This document shows positions 38,458 to 46,809 of a stretch of 64,000 bases of DNA, piece by piece. Source of the DNA: Mycobacterium bourgelatii (GTDB taxonomy: Bacteria; Actinomycetota; Actinomycetes; Mycobacteriales; Mycobacteriaceae); the NCBI RefSeq assembly GCF_010723575.1, contig NZ_BLKZ01000002.1:558001-622000 (forward strand). Direction: 5' to 3'. The position numbers were made by a program, and so were the translations under genes. Positions within the stretch are counted from its first letter, which is position 1. Every line of letters starts with the position of its first letter. The notes under the pieces were generated by a model. That model was not told where the DNA came from, made no database searches, and saw nothing but the letters and a program-made list of their open reading frames with translations.

Positions 38458-38804
38458 CCGATTCCCAGAAGACCGCCACCGTAGAAGTTTCCGACGCGTC
38501 CTTCGCCACCGATGTGATCGCCAGCAATAAGCCTGTGCTGGTTGACTTTTGGGCCACCTGGTGCGGCCCTTGCAAGATGGTGGCACCCGTTCTCGAAGAG
38601 ATCGCCGCGGAACGGGCCGACAACCTGACCGTCGCCAAGATCGACGTGGACGCAAACCCGACGACAGCGCAGATGTTTCAGGTCGTTTCGATTCCGACCC
38701 TGATCCTGTTCAAGGGTGGGGAGCCGGTGAAGCGGATCGTGGGCGCCAAGGGCAAAGCCGCGTTGTTGCGAGAGCTTTCCGACGTCGTTCCGGGTCTCGC
38801 CTAG
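38454..38804 (+). CDS. trxC: Thioredoxin
   Basis: A 116-residue thioredoxin with the active site WCGPCK near residue 37 and the cis-proline segment SIPTL. It is the general dithiol reductant, recycled by the enzyme encoded just upstream. Translation is coupled through a four-base ATGA overlap with trxB2. A hairpin eight bases after the stop likely ends the operon. Matches Rv3914. Confidence 0.97.
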   Translation: MTDSQKTATVEVSDASFATDVIASNKPVLVDFWATWCGPCKMVAPVLEEIAAERADNLTVAKIDVDANPTTAQMFQVVSIPTLILFKGGEPVKRIVGAKGKAALLRELSDVVPGLA

Positions 38805-38811
38805 CTGCGAT

Positions 38812-38837
38812 CTGGCCGCGATCTCGGTTACGGCCAG
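38812..38837 (+). terminator. Hairpin after trxC
   Basis: CTGGCCG (38812-38818) and CGGCCAG (38831-38837) form a seven-base GC-rich stem with a 12-base loop, starting eight bases after the trxC stop. There is no T-tract. The stem and the position suggest a transcription terminator between trxC and cwlM. Confidence 0.5.
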
Positions 38838-38999
38838 GGTCACGATCAGGCTAATCAGGCTCGTCTCTAGCCTGGCGTTTTCGGTTATTCGCTGAGGATC
38901 TGCGACAATACCGGTTGGCTGTCGTCGACCTTGTCATCTCCGGTTGGTGCAGCCAATGCAGTCAGTGCAGTGAGTGTGAGTTGCCGGAGGGCCCTTGGT

Positions 39000-40220
39000 A
39001 TGCCGAGTCCGCGCCGCGAAGACGGCGACGTGCTGCGCTGTGGCGACCGCAGCGCCGCTGTCACCGAGATACGGGCAGCGCTGGCCGCATTGGGCATGCT
39101 CGACAACCCCGACGAGGATCTGAGCACCGGCCGACACGTCGTACTCGACGTCTTCGACGAAGAACTTGACCGCGCCGTTCGTGCCTTTCAGCAGCATCGT
39201 GGGCTGTTGGTGGACGGTGTTGTCGGCGAGGCCACCTATCGCGCGTTGAAGGAGGCCTCCTACCGGCTCGGCGCCCGCACGCTGTATCACCAATTCGGCG
39301 CGCCGCTCTACGGCGACGACGTGGCCACGCTGCAGGCCCGCCTGCAGGACCTCGGCTTCTACACGGGTTTGGTAGACGGGCATTTCGGGTTGCAGACCCA
39401 CAACGCCCTGATGTCCTACCAGCGTGAGTACGGTCTGTCCGCTGACGGCATCTGCGGTCCAGAAACGTTGCGCTCCTTGTACTTTCTGAGTTCTCGCGTC
39501 AGCGGCGGCTCGCCCCACGCGATTCGGGAAGAGGAGCTGGTCCGCCGCTCCGGTCCGAAGCTGTCTGGCAAGCGGATCATCATCGATCCCGGCCGTGGCG
39601 GTTCCGACCACGGGATGATCATCCAGACCCCGGCGGGGCCGATCAGTGAAGCAGACATCCTGTGGGACTTGGCAAGTCGGCTCGAAGGGCGGATGACCGC
39701 CATCGGCATGGAGACGTTCTTGTCCCGTCCGACGAACCGCAGCCCGTCGGACGCCGAACGCGCCGCGACCGCCAATGCCGTTGGTGCAGACCTGATGATC
39801 AGCCTGCGCTGTGAAAGCCAGACCAGCCCCTCGGCCAATGGTGTCGCTTCATTCCACTTCGGGAACTCGCACGGCTCGGTGTCGACCATCGGTCGCAACC
39901 TCGCCGACTTCATTCAACGAGAAGTGGTGGCCCGCACCGGCTTACGTGATTGCCGGGTGCACGGCCGGACGTGGGATCTGCTGCGGCTGACCAGGATGCC
40001 CACCGTGCAGGTCGACGTCGGCTACATCACCAACCCGGACGACCGGGCCAAGCTGATCTCCACCCAAACCCGCGACGCGATTGCCGAAGGCATTCTCGCC
40101 GCGGTCAAGCGGCTCTACCTGCTGGGCAAGAACGACCGGCCCACCGGAACTTTCACGTTCGCCGAATTGCTGGCCCACGAATTGTCGGTCGAGCGGGCGA
40201 GCCGGCTCAGCGGTTCCTAG
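39000..40220 (+). CDS. cwlM: Peptidoglycan regulator CwlM (amidase-like)
   Basis: A 406-residue protein with two peptidoglycan-binding type repeats (about residues 10-80 and 95-165; GDRSAAVTEIRAALAALG, GDDVATLQARLQDLGFYTG) and an amidase_3-like domain (about 190-380). The zinc-site motif reads DPGRGGSDHG, where active amidases have GHGG, and ISLRCE stands in place of SIHAN. Two histidine ligands are therefore missing and it is expected to be a pseudoenzyme. Phosphorylated CwlM activates MurA in M. tuberculosis. The ATG at 39000 has GGAGG upstream and gives the standard MPSPRREDGD start. Confidence 0.95.
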   Translation: MPSPRREDGDVLRCGDRSAAVTEIRAALAALGMLDNPDEDLSTGRHVVLDVFDEELDRAVRAFQQHRGLLVDGVVGEATYRALKEASYRLGARTLYHQFGAPLYGDDVATLQARLQDLGFYTGLVDGHFGLQTHNALMSYQREYGLSADGICGPETLRSLYFLSSRVSGGSPHAIREEELVRRSGPKLSGKRIIIDPGRGGSDHGMIIQTPAGPISEADILWDLASRLEGRMTAIGMETFLSRPTNRSPSDAERAATANAVGADLMISLRCESQTSPSANGVASFHFGNSHGSVSTIGRNLADFIQREVVARTGLRDCRVHGRTWDLLRLTRMPTVQVDVGYITNPDDRAKLISTQTRDAIAEGILAAVKRLYLLGKNDRPTGTFTFAELLAHELSVERASRLSGS

Positions 40221-40229
40221 TTTCCTAGT

Positions 40230-41075
40230 TCAGCGTTTCCTGACGGCCCGTAAGGCCTTCGCTTGCAAGGTATCTGCCTGCAACGTATTTGCCTGCAAGG
40301 TATTTGCCTGCAAGGTATTTGCCGCCGTGGGGGCGGCGCCCACCGGCTGCTGCAATTGCGCAGATTCGAGGAGACGCTCCAACGCGGCCTCGACCTCCGC
40401 CTTCCAACCCAGTCCCTGCTCGAGCTCGAGTCGCAGCCGCGGAAAGTACCGATGTGGCGCTACCACAACGAATCCCATGTCGATCAAAAAGTCCGCATCG
40501 ATGACGCAATGCTCCACCGAACAATCGTTGAGCCCTTCCAGCACCGGCCGAACGTCCGGATCCGCCGTCGCGGGATGCAATTCGGTGGCCTCGGATGTGC
40601 GGCCGAACGCCTCCAGCGCACGGACACCACGACGAACCAACTCGTCTATCACCCGTGCGATCATGCTTGCCGGTAAGTCGTCGGAGGCTTGCCCGCGCTC
40701 GGTACCCATCGATGTCAGCAGCACCGCGTCGGCCGACACCGGGCCGGTCGGGAAGCGATGGGCGCGGGGCACCGCCCGCGGCGGAGCGTAGAGCACATAT
40801 CCGAGCACCGGCGGTTCCGCCTGGCTGCGCTCGTCGGGAATGGCGGTGGCGACCTGGCCGCACGAGCCCCATTCCAGCATCACCATCGACAGCCAAGCTT
40901 CTTTTTCGAATTCGGGGTCGGCCAAGTGGTCGTCGCTACCGAGCACCCCGGGATCGACTTCCCAAAAAACGCAGCGCCGTGCGTGCTTGGGAAGCTGCTC
41001 GAAGGCTTCGAGCCGCAGCGCTGTGATCCGAGCCGACACTAGTCTCCTGGCCTCCGTGCGCTCACGCACCCCCAT
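40230..41075 (-). CDS. GNAT-like conserved protein (Rv3916c-like) with C-terminal ANTLQ repeats
   Basis: A 281-residue protein found beside parB in mycobacteria. The body (VFWEVDPGVLG, PPVLGYVLYAPPRAVPRAHRFPTGPVSADAVLL, then DMGFVVVAPHRYFPRLRLEL) resembles a GNAT acetyltransferase fold; substrate and activity are unknown. It is about 37 residues longer than Rv3916c (about 244), partly because of a C-terminal run of A-N-T-L-Q repeats encoded by 15-base units. Its stop lies only nine bases from that of the convergent cwlM. Confidence 0.85.
   Translation of the reverse strand: MGVRERTEARRLVSARITALRLEAFEQLPKHARRCVFWEVDPGVLGSDDHLADPEFEKEAWLSMVMLEWGSCGQVATAIPDERSQAEPPVLGYVLYAPPRAVPRAHRFPTGPVSADAVLLTSMGTERGQASDDLPASMIARVIDELVRRGVRALEAFGRTSEATELHPATADPDVRPVLEGLNDCSVEHCVIDADFLIDMGFVVVAPHRYFPRLRLELEQGLGWKAEVEAALERLLESAQLQQPVGAAPTAANTLQANTLQANTLQADTLQAKALRAVRKR
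40261..40320 (-). repeat. 15-base coding tandem repeat, four units (ANTLQ)
   Basis: Four 15-base units of the form GCCTGCAAGGTATTT on the plus strand. Two units are identical and two differ at one or two bases. They encode ANTLQ, ANTLQ, ANTLQ and ADTLQ in the C-terminus of the Rv3916c-like protein. The unit is in frame and so could vary in number between strains without breaking the gene. Confidence 0.9.
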
Positions 41076-41380
41076 TGCGAGGCTGTTGCGCTGGCCCCGC
41101 TCTGCCCGTCCTGATATGCACCGGCAACCCCTCTAGGATAGGAGAATTCTTTGCGATCGGGCCAGTATTGGCCCGCCACCCCCTGCGTTGAGTACGTCAC
41201 TGTGCCGTCCCTCCGGCCGGCGCCCGGCCCAAGATCGTTACAGATCTCGAAACAGCCTGGCGCACAGCAGTTCTCCGTTAAGTCGCGGCATCGGAACCGG
41301 GCGATTCGGCACCGCGCGTCTCCGCACTGTCACAGTGACGTAATCACAGCGTATGTCCGGTCATGCCCGTTCAGGCGTTA
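41076..41380. other. Intergenic region between the Rv3916c-like gene and parB
   Basis: A 305-base gap upstream of the Rv3916c-like gene and downstream of parB. No gene is seen. Nested inverted repeats CACTG-TCA-CAGTG and GTCAC-A-GTGAC lie near 41325-41340 and could act as a terminator for the parB operon. A C-rich direct repeat (CCCGTTC) occurs twice near 41363-41393. Confidence 0.45.
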
Positions 41381-42376
41381 TCAGGCCCGTTCGGAAGTCA
41401 TCAGGCCGACGATCCGCTGCAGGTCGTCGACCGACCCGAACTCCACCACGATCTTCCCCTTGCGTTTGCCGAGACTCACCGACACACGGGTGTCGAAGGC
41501 GTTGGACAGCTTCTCAGCAACGTCCTGCAACCCGGGCATGTGGATCGGCTTGCGCCGCGGCGCCGACGGGGTGCTCGAATTTCTGGATTCGTGATTGGCG
41601 ATCGTCACCGCTTCCTCGGTGGCTCGCACCGAGAGGCCCTCCGCGACGATCCTGCTGGCCAACTCTTCTTGCGCGTCCGGACCCGCCTCCAACGACAGTA
41701 GGGCGCGGGCATGTCCCGCCGACAACACGCCCGCAGCCACCCGGCGCTGGACCGGGATGGGCAGCTTCAGCAGTCGGATCATGTTGGTGATCAGCGGACG
41801 TGAGCGGCCGATGCGCGAGGCCAGTTCATCGTGGGTGACCCCGAACTCGTCGAGCAACTGTTGGTAGGCGGCCGCCTCTTCCAACGGGTTCAGCTGCACC
41901 CGGTGGATGTTCTCCAGCAGGGCGTCGCGGAGCAGGTTGTCGTCGCCCGTCTCGCGCACGATGGCGGGGATGGTGGCCAGGCCCGCTTCCTGCGCGGCAC
42001 GCCACCGCCGCTCCCCCATCACTATCTGGTAGCGCGCGCCGCTCGCGGAGTCTTGCGCCGCCCGCACGACGATGGGCTGCAAGAGGCCGAACTCGCGAAT
42101 GGAGTGCACCAGTTCCGCCAGCGCCTCTTCGTCGAACACCTGCCTCGGCTGGCGTGGGTTCGGCTCGATGTCGGCCGGTGAGATCTCGCGATATACGGCA
42201 CCGATCGAGTCGGCATCCGGGAGCGGGCCGCCGATGACGACGTCAGCCGCCGCCGACCCCATCCGGGGGCCGTACGCGGCGGGGCCTTCCTCGCCCTCCG
42301 CCGGCCCGGTCGGAATCAGCGAAGCCAGACCCCGGCCCAAACCGCCTTTGCGACGTGACATCTGGCTCATGCTCAT
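41381..42376 (-). CDS. parB: Chromosome partition protein ParB
   Basis: A 331-residue CTPase/DNA clamp that loads at parS sites and spreads to form the origin partition complex. The N-terminal ParA-interacting segment (MSRRKGGLGRGLASLIP) is followed by the ParB/Srx CTP-binding motifs (NPRQPRQVFDEEALAELV, GERRWRA) and the central HTH (GVTHDELASRIGRSRPLITNMIRLL). The C-terminus is the dimerisation domain. It overlaps parA by four bases. Two perfect parS sites are nearby at 43255 and 44056. Confidence 0.97.
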   Translation of the reverse strand: MSMSQMSRRKGGLGRGLASLIPTGPAEGEEGPAAYGPRMGSAAADVVIGGPLPDADSIGAVYREISPADIEPNPRQPRQVFDEEALAELVHSIREFGLLQPIVVRAAQDSASGARYQIVMGERRWRAAQEAGLATIPAIVRETGDDNLLRDALLENIHRVQLNPLEEAAAYQQLLDEFGVTHDELASRIGRSRPLITNMIRLLKLPIPVQRRVAAGVLSAGHARALLSLEAGPDAQEELASRIVAEGLSVRATEEAVTIANHESRNSSTPSAPRRKPIHMPGLQDVAEKLSNAFDTRVSVSLGKRKGKIVVEFGSVDDLQRIVGLMTSERA

Positions 42377-43332
42377 ACCCTCCCGGCTGGTGGTCGATCA
42401 CGTTGGGCGAGTTCGCGGCTGGCGTCGAGATAGCTCATCGCCCCCCGCGAACCGGGATCGTAGTCGATGATCGTCATGCTGTAGCCCGGCGCTTCGGACA
42501 CCTTCACGCTGCGCGGGATCACGGTGCGCAAGACCTTGCTGCCGAAGTAGCGGCGCACCTCTTCGGCCACCTGGTCGGCGAGCTTGGTACGGCCGTCATA
42601 CATCGTGAGGATCACGGTCGTGACGTCGAGTTGAGGGTTCAGATGCGCCTTCACCATCTCGATGTTGCGCATCAGCTGCGACACACCCTCGAGCGCGTAG
42701 TACTCGCACTGGATCGGGATCATCACTTCCGGCGCGGCGACGAGCGCGTTGATGGTCAACAGGCCCAGCGAAGGCGGGCAGTCGATGAAGACGTAGTCGA
42801 AGTCGAAGCTGTCCAGCTCGGCTAGTGCTGTGCGCAGGCGGTTTTCGCGCGCCACCATGCTGACCAATTCGATCTCGGCGCCCGCGAGGTCGATGGTGGC
42901 CGGCACGCAGAATAGGCGCTCGCTGTGCGGGCTACGACGCAGGGCCTCCCCCAGCGAGACCTCGCCGAGAAGCACCTCGTATGACGACGGCGTGCCCGAC
43001 TTGCGGTCGGCGATGCCCAGCGCCGTGCTGGCATTGCCCTGCGGGTCGAGATCGATGACGAGTGTCTTGAGTCCCTGCACGGCCAGTGCCGCGGCCAGGT
43101 TCACCGCGGTAGTCGTCTTGCCCACGCCGCCCTTCTGGTTCGCGACCGTGAAGAGTCGGCGGCGTGAAGGTCGGGGCAAGGGGTCATGCGCCGTATGGAT
43201 GACGCGCATGGCGCGCTCTGCCGCAGCGGCGATAGGGGTATCGACCTCGGTCGATGTTTCACGTGAAACATTCACCGGGGAATTGTGCGTCGCTTCGGCG
43301 GCTACCGCCACCCTGACCTTTGCGCCACTCAT
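42373..43332 (-). CDS. parA: Chromosome partition ATPase ParA
   Basis: A 319-residue Walker ATPase that moves ParB-bound origins. Motifs are NQKGGVGKTTTAVNLA (P-loop), VIDLDPQGNAST (Walker A') and VFIDCPPSLG (Walker B). The frame is open further upstream, but I chose the ATG at 43332. It has AAGGGGA seven bases before it and overlaps the rsmG stop as ATGA, giving an rsmG-parA-parB operon. The N-terminal segment NVSRETSTE is encoded by DNA that contains a perfect parS site. Confidence 0.95.
   Translation of the reverse strand: MSGAKVRVAVAAEATHNSPVNVSRETSTEVDTPIAAAAERAMRVIHTAHDPLPRPSRRRLFTVANQKGGVGKTTTAVNLAAALAVQGLKTLVIDLDPQGNASTALGIADRKSGTPSSYEVLLGEVSLGEALRRSPHSERLFCVPATIDLAGAEIELVSMVARENRLRTALAELDSFDFDYVFIDCPPSLGLLTINALVAAPEVMIPIQCEYYALEGVSQLMRNIEMVKAHLNPQLDVTTVILTMYDGRTKLADQVAEEVRRYFGSKVLRTVIPRSVKVSEAPGYSMTIIDYDPGSRGAMSYLDASRELAQRDRPPAGRV
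43255..43270. promoter_or_regulatory. parS site 1 (inside parA)
   Basis: Exact 16-base parS palindrome TGTTTCACGTGAAACA, located in the 5' part of parA, where it encodes part of NVSRETS. ParB loads here to build the partition complex near oriC. It is about 5.6 kb from the dnaA-dnaN origin region. Confidence 0.97.
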
Positions 43333-44072
43333 GCTGTCGTCCCCTTCGCGACTCGGTTGGGTGTCCGTCGCGTCGGCCTGCCATGTCGCGCTACCACCAC
43401 GGTTGCGGGTGGATCCAAATAATTCGCGCCACATGTGACCACCCTGACATCGACGGCTCCCATTGCTTCCATCACACGCCGGTACTCTTGCACTTCCTCG
43501 TGCGCACGCTCCCCCTTGATCGCCAGCATCCGGCCGTCCTCCTTCAGCAGCGGCATACTCCACTTCGTCAGCTTGTCGAGCGCGGCCACCGCCCGGGATA
43601 CGGCCGCATCGAACTTCCCCAGTTGCTTCCGAACGGCCGCGTCCTCGGCGCGCCCCCGTACGACAGCAACCTCGAGTCCAAGATCCGCCACTACCTCACC
43701 GAGGAACTCACTCCGCCGCAACAGCGGCTCGAGGAGCACCACCCGGAGATCGGGGCGGGCGATCGCCAGCGGGATCCCCGGTAGTCCGGCCCCGCTACCG
43801 ATATCCACCACCCGCGCGCCTTCATCGAGGAGTTCGGCGATGGCGACTGAGTTCAGCAGATGTCTGTCCCACAGCCGTTCGGCTTCACGCGGACCGAGCA
43901 GGCCTCGCTCCACCCCCGCGGTCCGCAGCCAGCCGGCATAGCGTTCGGCAAGGTCCAATCGGTCACCAAAAACCTCCGCTGCGTCCGGAATGACATCTGG
44001 CACCGCTTCTCCCGTCGGCGGAGCGGGAGTCGCCGGCGGCCCTCCGGCCGAGCCATGTTTCACGTGAAACAT
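43329..44072 (-). CDS. rsmG: 16S rRNA m7G527 methyltransferase
   Basis: A 247-residue SAM-dependent methyltransferase (GidB). It modifies G527 of 16S rRNA, and its loss gives low-level streptomycin resistance. The SAM motif is VVDIGSGAGLPGIPLAI near residue 90, and the family motif DRHLLNSVAIAELL precedes it. The first six codons, MFHVKH, are made of the second parS palindrome. It overlaps parA by four bases. The Rv3919c homologue, with no sign of disruption. Confidence 0.96.
   Translation of the reverse strand: MFHVKHGSAGGPPATPAPPTGEAVPDVIPDAAEVFGDRLDLAERYAGWLRTAGVERGLLGPREAERLWDRHLLNSVAIAELLDEGARVVDIGSGAGLPGIPLAIARPDLRVVLLEPLLRRSEFLGEVVADLGLEVAVVRGRAEDAAVRKQLGKFDAAVSRAVAALDKLTKWSMPLLKEDGRMLAIKGERAHEEVQEYRRVMEAMGAVDVRVVTCGANYLDPPATVVVARHGRPTRRTPNRVAKGTTA
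44056..44071. promoter_or_regulatory. parS site 2 (at the rsmG start codon)
   Basis: A second exact copy of TGTTTCACGTGAAACA. It covers the start codon and first codons of rsmG (ATG TTT CAC GTG AAA CAT). ParB binding here could affect expression of the rsmG-parA-parB operon as well as segregation. The two sites are 786 bases apart. Confidence 0.97.
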
Positions 44073-44163
44073 CTCCGCTCTGCTGCCCTGGGAACTACAC
44101 GGATGTAAGTCTGTTGCTCGTCGTTACGGATCGATCTCGATTGCGGCGCGCCTCAGTCACGCC

Positions 44164-44730
44164 TCAGTCACGCAGGATGACCACGCGCCGCGATGGCTCG
44201 ACGCCCTCGCTCTCGCTGTGGACGCCGGGCACCGCCGCGACCGCATCGTGAACTATCTTCCGCTCGAAGGGCGTCATCGGCGAGAGCTCCTCGCGCTTTC
44301 CGGTCTCTGCCACCCGCCGCGCGACCTTGTCACCCAAGGCGGCCAATTCTTCGCGGCGCCGGCGTCGCCAACTCGCGATGTCCAGCATCAGGCGGCTGCG
44401 CACACCCGTCTTCTGATGCACCGCCAGCCGGGTCAGTTCCTGCAATGCGTCCAGCACCTCGCCCCCGCGGCCCACCAACTTGTTCAGGTCGTTGCTGCCG
44501 TCGATGCTCACCACCGCGCGGTTGCCCTCGACGTCGAGGTCGATGTCGCCGTCGAAGTCCAGTAGGTCCAACAGCTCTTCGAGGTAGTCGCCGGCGATTT
44601 CGCCTTCGGCCACCAACCGCTCTTCGAGATCGGAATCCTCGACCGCGCCGGCCGCCGGGGCCGCGGTGTCTTCCTCGGGTGTGGTCGCCGTCAAGTCGGC
44701 GTCGAGTTCAGTGGTGTCGGCTTCAGTCAT
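44164..44730 (-). CDS. jag: Jag-type KH/R3H RNA-binding protein
   Basis: A 188-residue protein with an acidic, low-complexity N-terminus (residues 1 to about 45). A KH domain carries the GRGG loop (NKLVGRGGEVLDAL) and an R3H domain follows (RRRREELAALGDKVARR, then MTPFERKIVHDAV). Jag (KhpB/EloR) proteins bind RNA and influence cell elongation, and the gene nearly always accompanies yidC. Starts 110 bases after the yidC stop. Rv3920c homologue. Confidence 0.95.
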   Translation of the reverse strand: MTEADTTELDADLTATTPEEDTAAPAAGAVEDSDLEERLVAEGEIAGDYLEELLDLLDFDGDIDLDVEGNRAVVSIDGSNDLNKLVGRGGEVLDALQELTRLAVHQKTGVRSRLMLDIASWRRRRREELAALGDKVARRVAETGKREELSPMTPFERKIVHDAVAAVPGVHSESEGVEPSRRVVILRD

Positions 44731-44840
44731 TCTTTCTCCCTCTCCACAGGTATTCGCGTTGTCGCGATGCTTTTCTCAAGCCTTCTTCTGGCGGTGGTCC
44801 GACACTTCTTGGGCGGCGCGGGTAAGTCGCCGCCTCGGGG

Positions 44841-46004
44841 TCAGCGTTTGCGTTTCTTGTTCGGCCGGGCCCCGGGTCGGGGGGTTCGGTTAGTCGGACC
44901 GGTACTGCGTCCCGTCGGCCTTTCCGCTTTGGATTTCGCCCGCACTTCGGTCGGTTGCTCGTCGACATCCCCCGCGGATGCGGAGTCCGTGTCGCCCTCG
45001 GTCTCCCCCGCCGGCTCGTCGCCTTCACTCGTCCGAGCCGCTTTGGCATTCCGCTTGGGCTTCGCGCCGGGTGCCGGAGCATTCGCCGCGCGACGTTCCA
45101 AGGCCTCCTGCTTCTTGGCCTCTTCTTCCTTTTCGATCATGCCGAACACATAGTGCTGCTGACCGAACGTCCAGATGTTGTTGGCGAACCAGTACAGGAT
45201 GATGGCCAGCGGCAGGAACGGTCCCCCGACAATCACGCCGAGCGGGAAAACGTACAACGCCATCTTGTTCATCAACGCCGTCTGCGGGTTGGCCGCAGCC
45301 TCCGGGCTCTGCCGGGCCACCGATGCCCGACTGTTGAAGTACGTCGCAACGCCGGCCAGGATCATCACCGGAACGCCGACCGCAATCACAGCCAGCTGGC
45401 TGTAATGCTCGAACGCGTCCAGCCCGCCCTTCTGTGTCATGGACGCCCCGATCGGAGCGCCGAACAAGTTGGCCTTCAGGAAGTTCTGGACGTCCGTCGC
45501 GGTGAACACATAGTTGCCCAGGCGAGCATTCTGTTCGACCGTCAGTTGCTGCAGTCCGATTCCACCGGTCGTCCGGTTGAACGACCGCAGCACGTGATAC
45601 AGGCCCAGGAACACCGGGATCTGAGCCAGCATCGGCAGGCAGCCCAGGATCGGGTTGAACCCGTGCTCGCGCTGCAACTTCTGCATCTCGAGCGCCATGC
45701 GCTGACGGTCCTTGCCGTACTTCTTTTGCAGTGCCTTGATCTGGGGCTGCAGTTCCTGCATCTGGCGAGTGGTGCGGATCTGGCGCACGAACGGCTTGTA
45801 CAGCAGCGCCCGCAACGTGAACACGAGGAACATCACCGACAGCGCCCAGGCGAAGAAGTTCGACGGCCCCAGCACAAAGCTGAACAGCCTGTACCAAGCC
45901 CACATGATCCATGACACCGGGTAGTAGATGAAGTCCAAGCTGAAGAAATCAAACGACAAAAGACTCGTTCTCCCCTCGCGCCGCTGGATCAGCCCAGCGG
46001 GCAT
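44841..46004 (-). CDS. yidC: Membrane protein insertase YidC
   Basis: An insertase of about 370-387 residues that places proteins in the inner membrane with or without SecYEG. Membrane helices near the N-terminus (FDFFSLDFIYYPVSWIMWAW), the hydrophilic-groove hairpin (LQPQIKALQKKYGKDRQRM) and further helices are followed by a long, basic and acidic C-terminal tail ending KKRKR. The start is uncertain. The ATG at 46004 is the first in frame, but homologues begin at the codon that here reads ACG just after AGGGGAGA; a TTG at 45959 is the other candidate. The ATG start overlaps yidD by 56 bases. Confidence 0.93.
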   Translation of the reverse strand: MPAGLIQRREGRTSLLSFDFFSLDFIYYPVSWIMWAWYRLFSFVLGPSNFFAWALSVMFLVFTLRALLYKPFVRQIRTTRQMQELQPQIKALQKKYGKDRQRMALEMQKLQREHGFNPILGCLPMLAQIPVFLGLYHVLRSFNRTTGGIGLQQLTVEQNARLGNYVFTATDVQNFLKANLFGAPIGASMTQKGGLDAFEHYSQLAVIAVGVPVMILAGVATYFNSRASVARQSPEAAANPQTALMNKMALYVFPLGVIVGGPFLPLAIILYWFANNIWTFGQQHYVFGMIEKEEEAKKQEALERRAANAPAPGAKPKRNAKAARTSEGDEPAGETEGDTDSASAGDVDEQPTEVRAKSKAERPTGRSTGPTNRTPRPGARPNKKRKR

Positions 46005-46284
46005 CTGCTAACTCGTGACGCTCCGGTATCGGGTCCCATCCTCCCCGGTGCCAAGGCCCGCACTTGGCCAGCCGGACCGCGGCCAACCAGCCCCCGCGAA
46101 GTAGTCCGTACTCCGTGAGCGCGTCGACCGCGTACTGACTGCAGGTAGGCACAAAGCGACACGACGCCGGTCGCAATGGCGACACCATATGGCGGTACAG
46201 CTGGATAAGAAAAATCAGCCCCCGCACTACTACGGCACCGGCGGACCGCACCGCACGCGTAGGGCTGGCCGTCGACAACGTCAC
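45949..46284 (-). CDS. yidD: Membrane protein insertion efficiency factor YidD
   Basis: A 111-residue protein with the conserved core LIQLYRHMVSPLRPASCRFVPTCSQYA, including the paired cysteines, and KCGPWHRGGWDPIP. It is a small membrane-associated partner of YidC. It overlaps rnpA by four bases upstream and extends to within or next to the yidC start. Rv3922c homologue. Confidence 0.95.
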   Translation of the reverse strand: MTLSTASPTRAVRSAGAVVVRGLIFLIQLYRHMVSPLRPASCRFVPTCSQYAVDALTEYGLLRGGWLAAVRLAKCGPWHRGGWDPIPERHELADARWADPAARGENESFVV

Positions 46285-46643
46285 CGGTCGGTACCCGCCG
46301 ACTCGAACGCCCGTCGCAAACCGCCGCGCAACTGTTGCTCGAACCGCGCCGACGACACGTGCCGACTGCTCGGTAGCGCCCGGATCACCACCTGATCGCG
46401 CGGGTGCAAATCGTCCACCATCTGACGTGCAACGTGACGGAGCCGACGAGCCACTCGATGCCGCTCGACCGCGGTACCGACCCGCTTGGAGATGATCAGC
46501 CCAACGCGCGGGTGCTCCCCCGGTTCGTCGTCGCCGCCGCGACGAACATGCACGACAATGTCACGCTGAACGGCACGCACGCCGTGTTTCACCGTCGCGT
46601 CAAACTCAGTGGACCGCCTCATGCGGTTGCGCGCGGATAACAC
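46281..46643 (-). CDS. rnpA: Ribonuclease P protein component
   Basis: A 120-residue basic protein that helps the RNase P RNA bind precursor tRNA. The conserved basic helix reads KRVGTAVERHRVARRLRHVAR, where the usual RNR motif is RHR. It starts 22 bases after the rpmH stop and overlaps yidD by four bases, giving the classic rpmH-rnpA-yidD-yidC order. Rv3923c homologue. Confidence 0.95.
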   Translation of the reverse strand: MLSARNRMRRSTEFDATVKHGVRAVQRDIVVHVRRGGDDEPGEHPRVGLIISKRVGTAVERHRVARRLRHVARQMVDDLHPRDQVVIRALPSSRHVSSARFEQQLRGGLRRAFESAGTDR

Positions 46644-46665
46644 CGCTAAAAACCCGACGGTGCAA

Positions 46666-46809
46666 TCAGGCAGTTAAAGAGCGGCGGCCCTTGCGGCGCC
46701 GGCTGGACACGATCGCCCGTCCGGCACGAGTGCGCATCCGCAGCCGGAATCCGTGAACGCGGGCTCGGCGCCGGTTGTTCGGCTGGAAGGTCCGCTTGCC
46801 CTTGGCCAC
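46666..46809 (-). CDS. rpmH: Ribosomal protein L34
   Basis: A 47-residue, extremely basic protein that reads MAKGKRTFQPNNRRRARVHG at its N-terminus and ends RRRKGRRSLTA. The start is a GTG at 46809 preceded by GGAGAACCCC. It belongs to the large ribosomal subunit. It is first in the minus-strand rpmH-rnpA-yidD-yidC-jag cluster and divergent from dnaA. Complete. Confidence 0.97.
   Translation of the reverse strand: MAKGKRTFQPNNRRRARVHGFRLRMRTRAGRAIVSSRRRKGRRSLTA

Noticed and set aside
43333..43563. N-terminal extension of ParA to 43563
   Set aside because: It would overlap the conserved end of rsmG by over 200 bases. The ATG at 43332 has a good ribosome-binding site and a four-base overlap.
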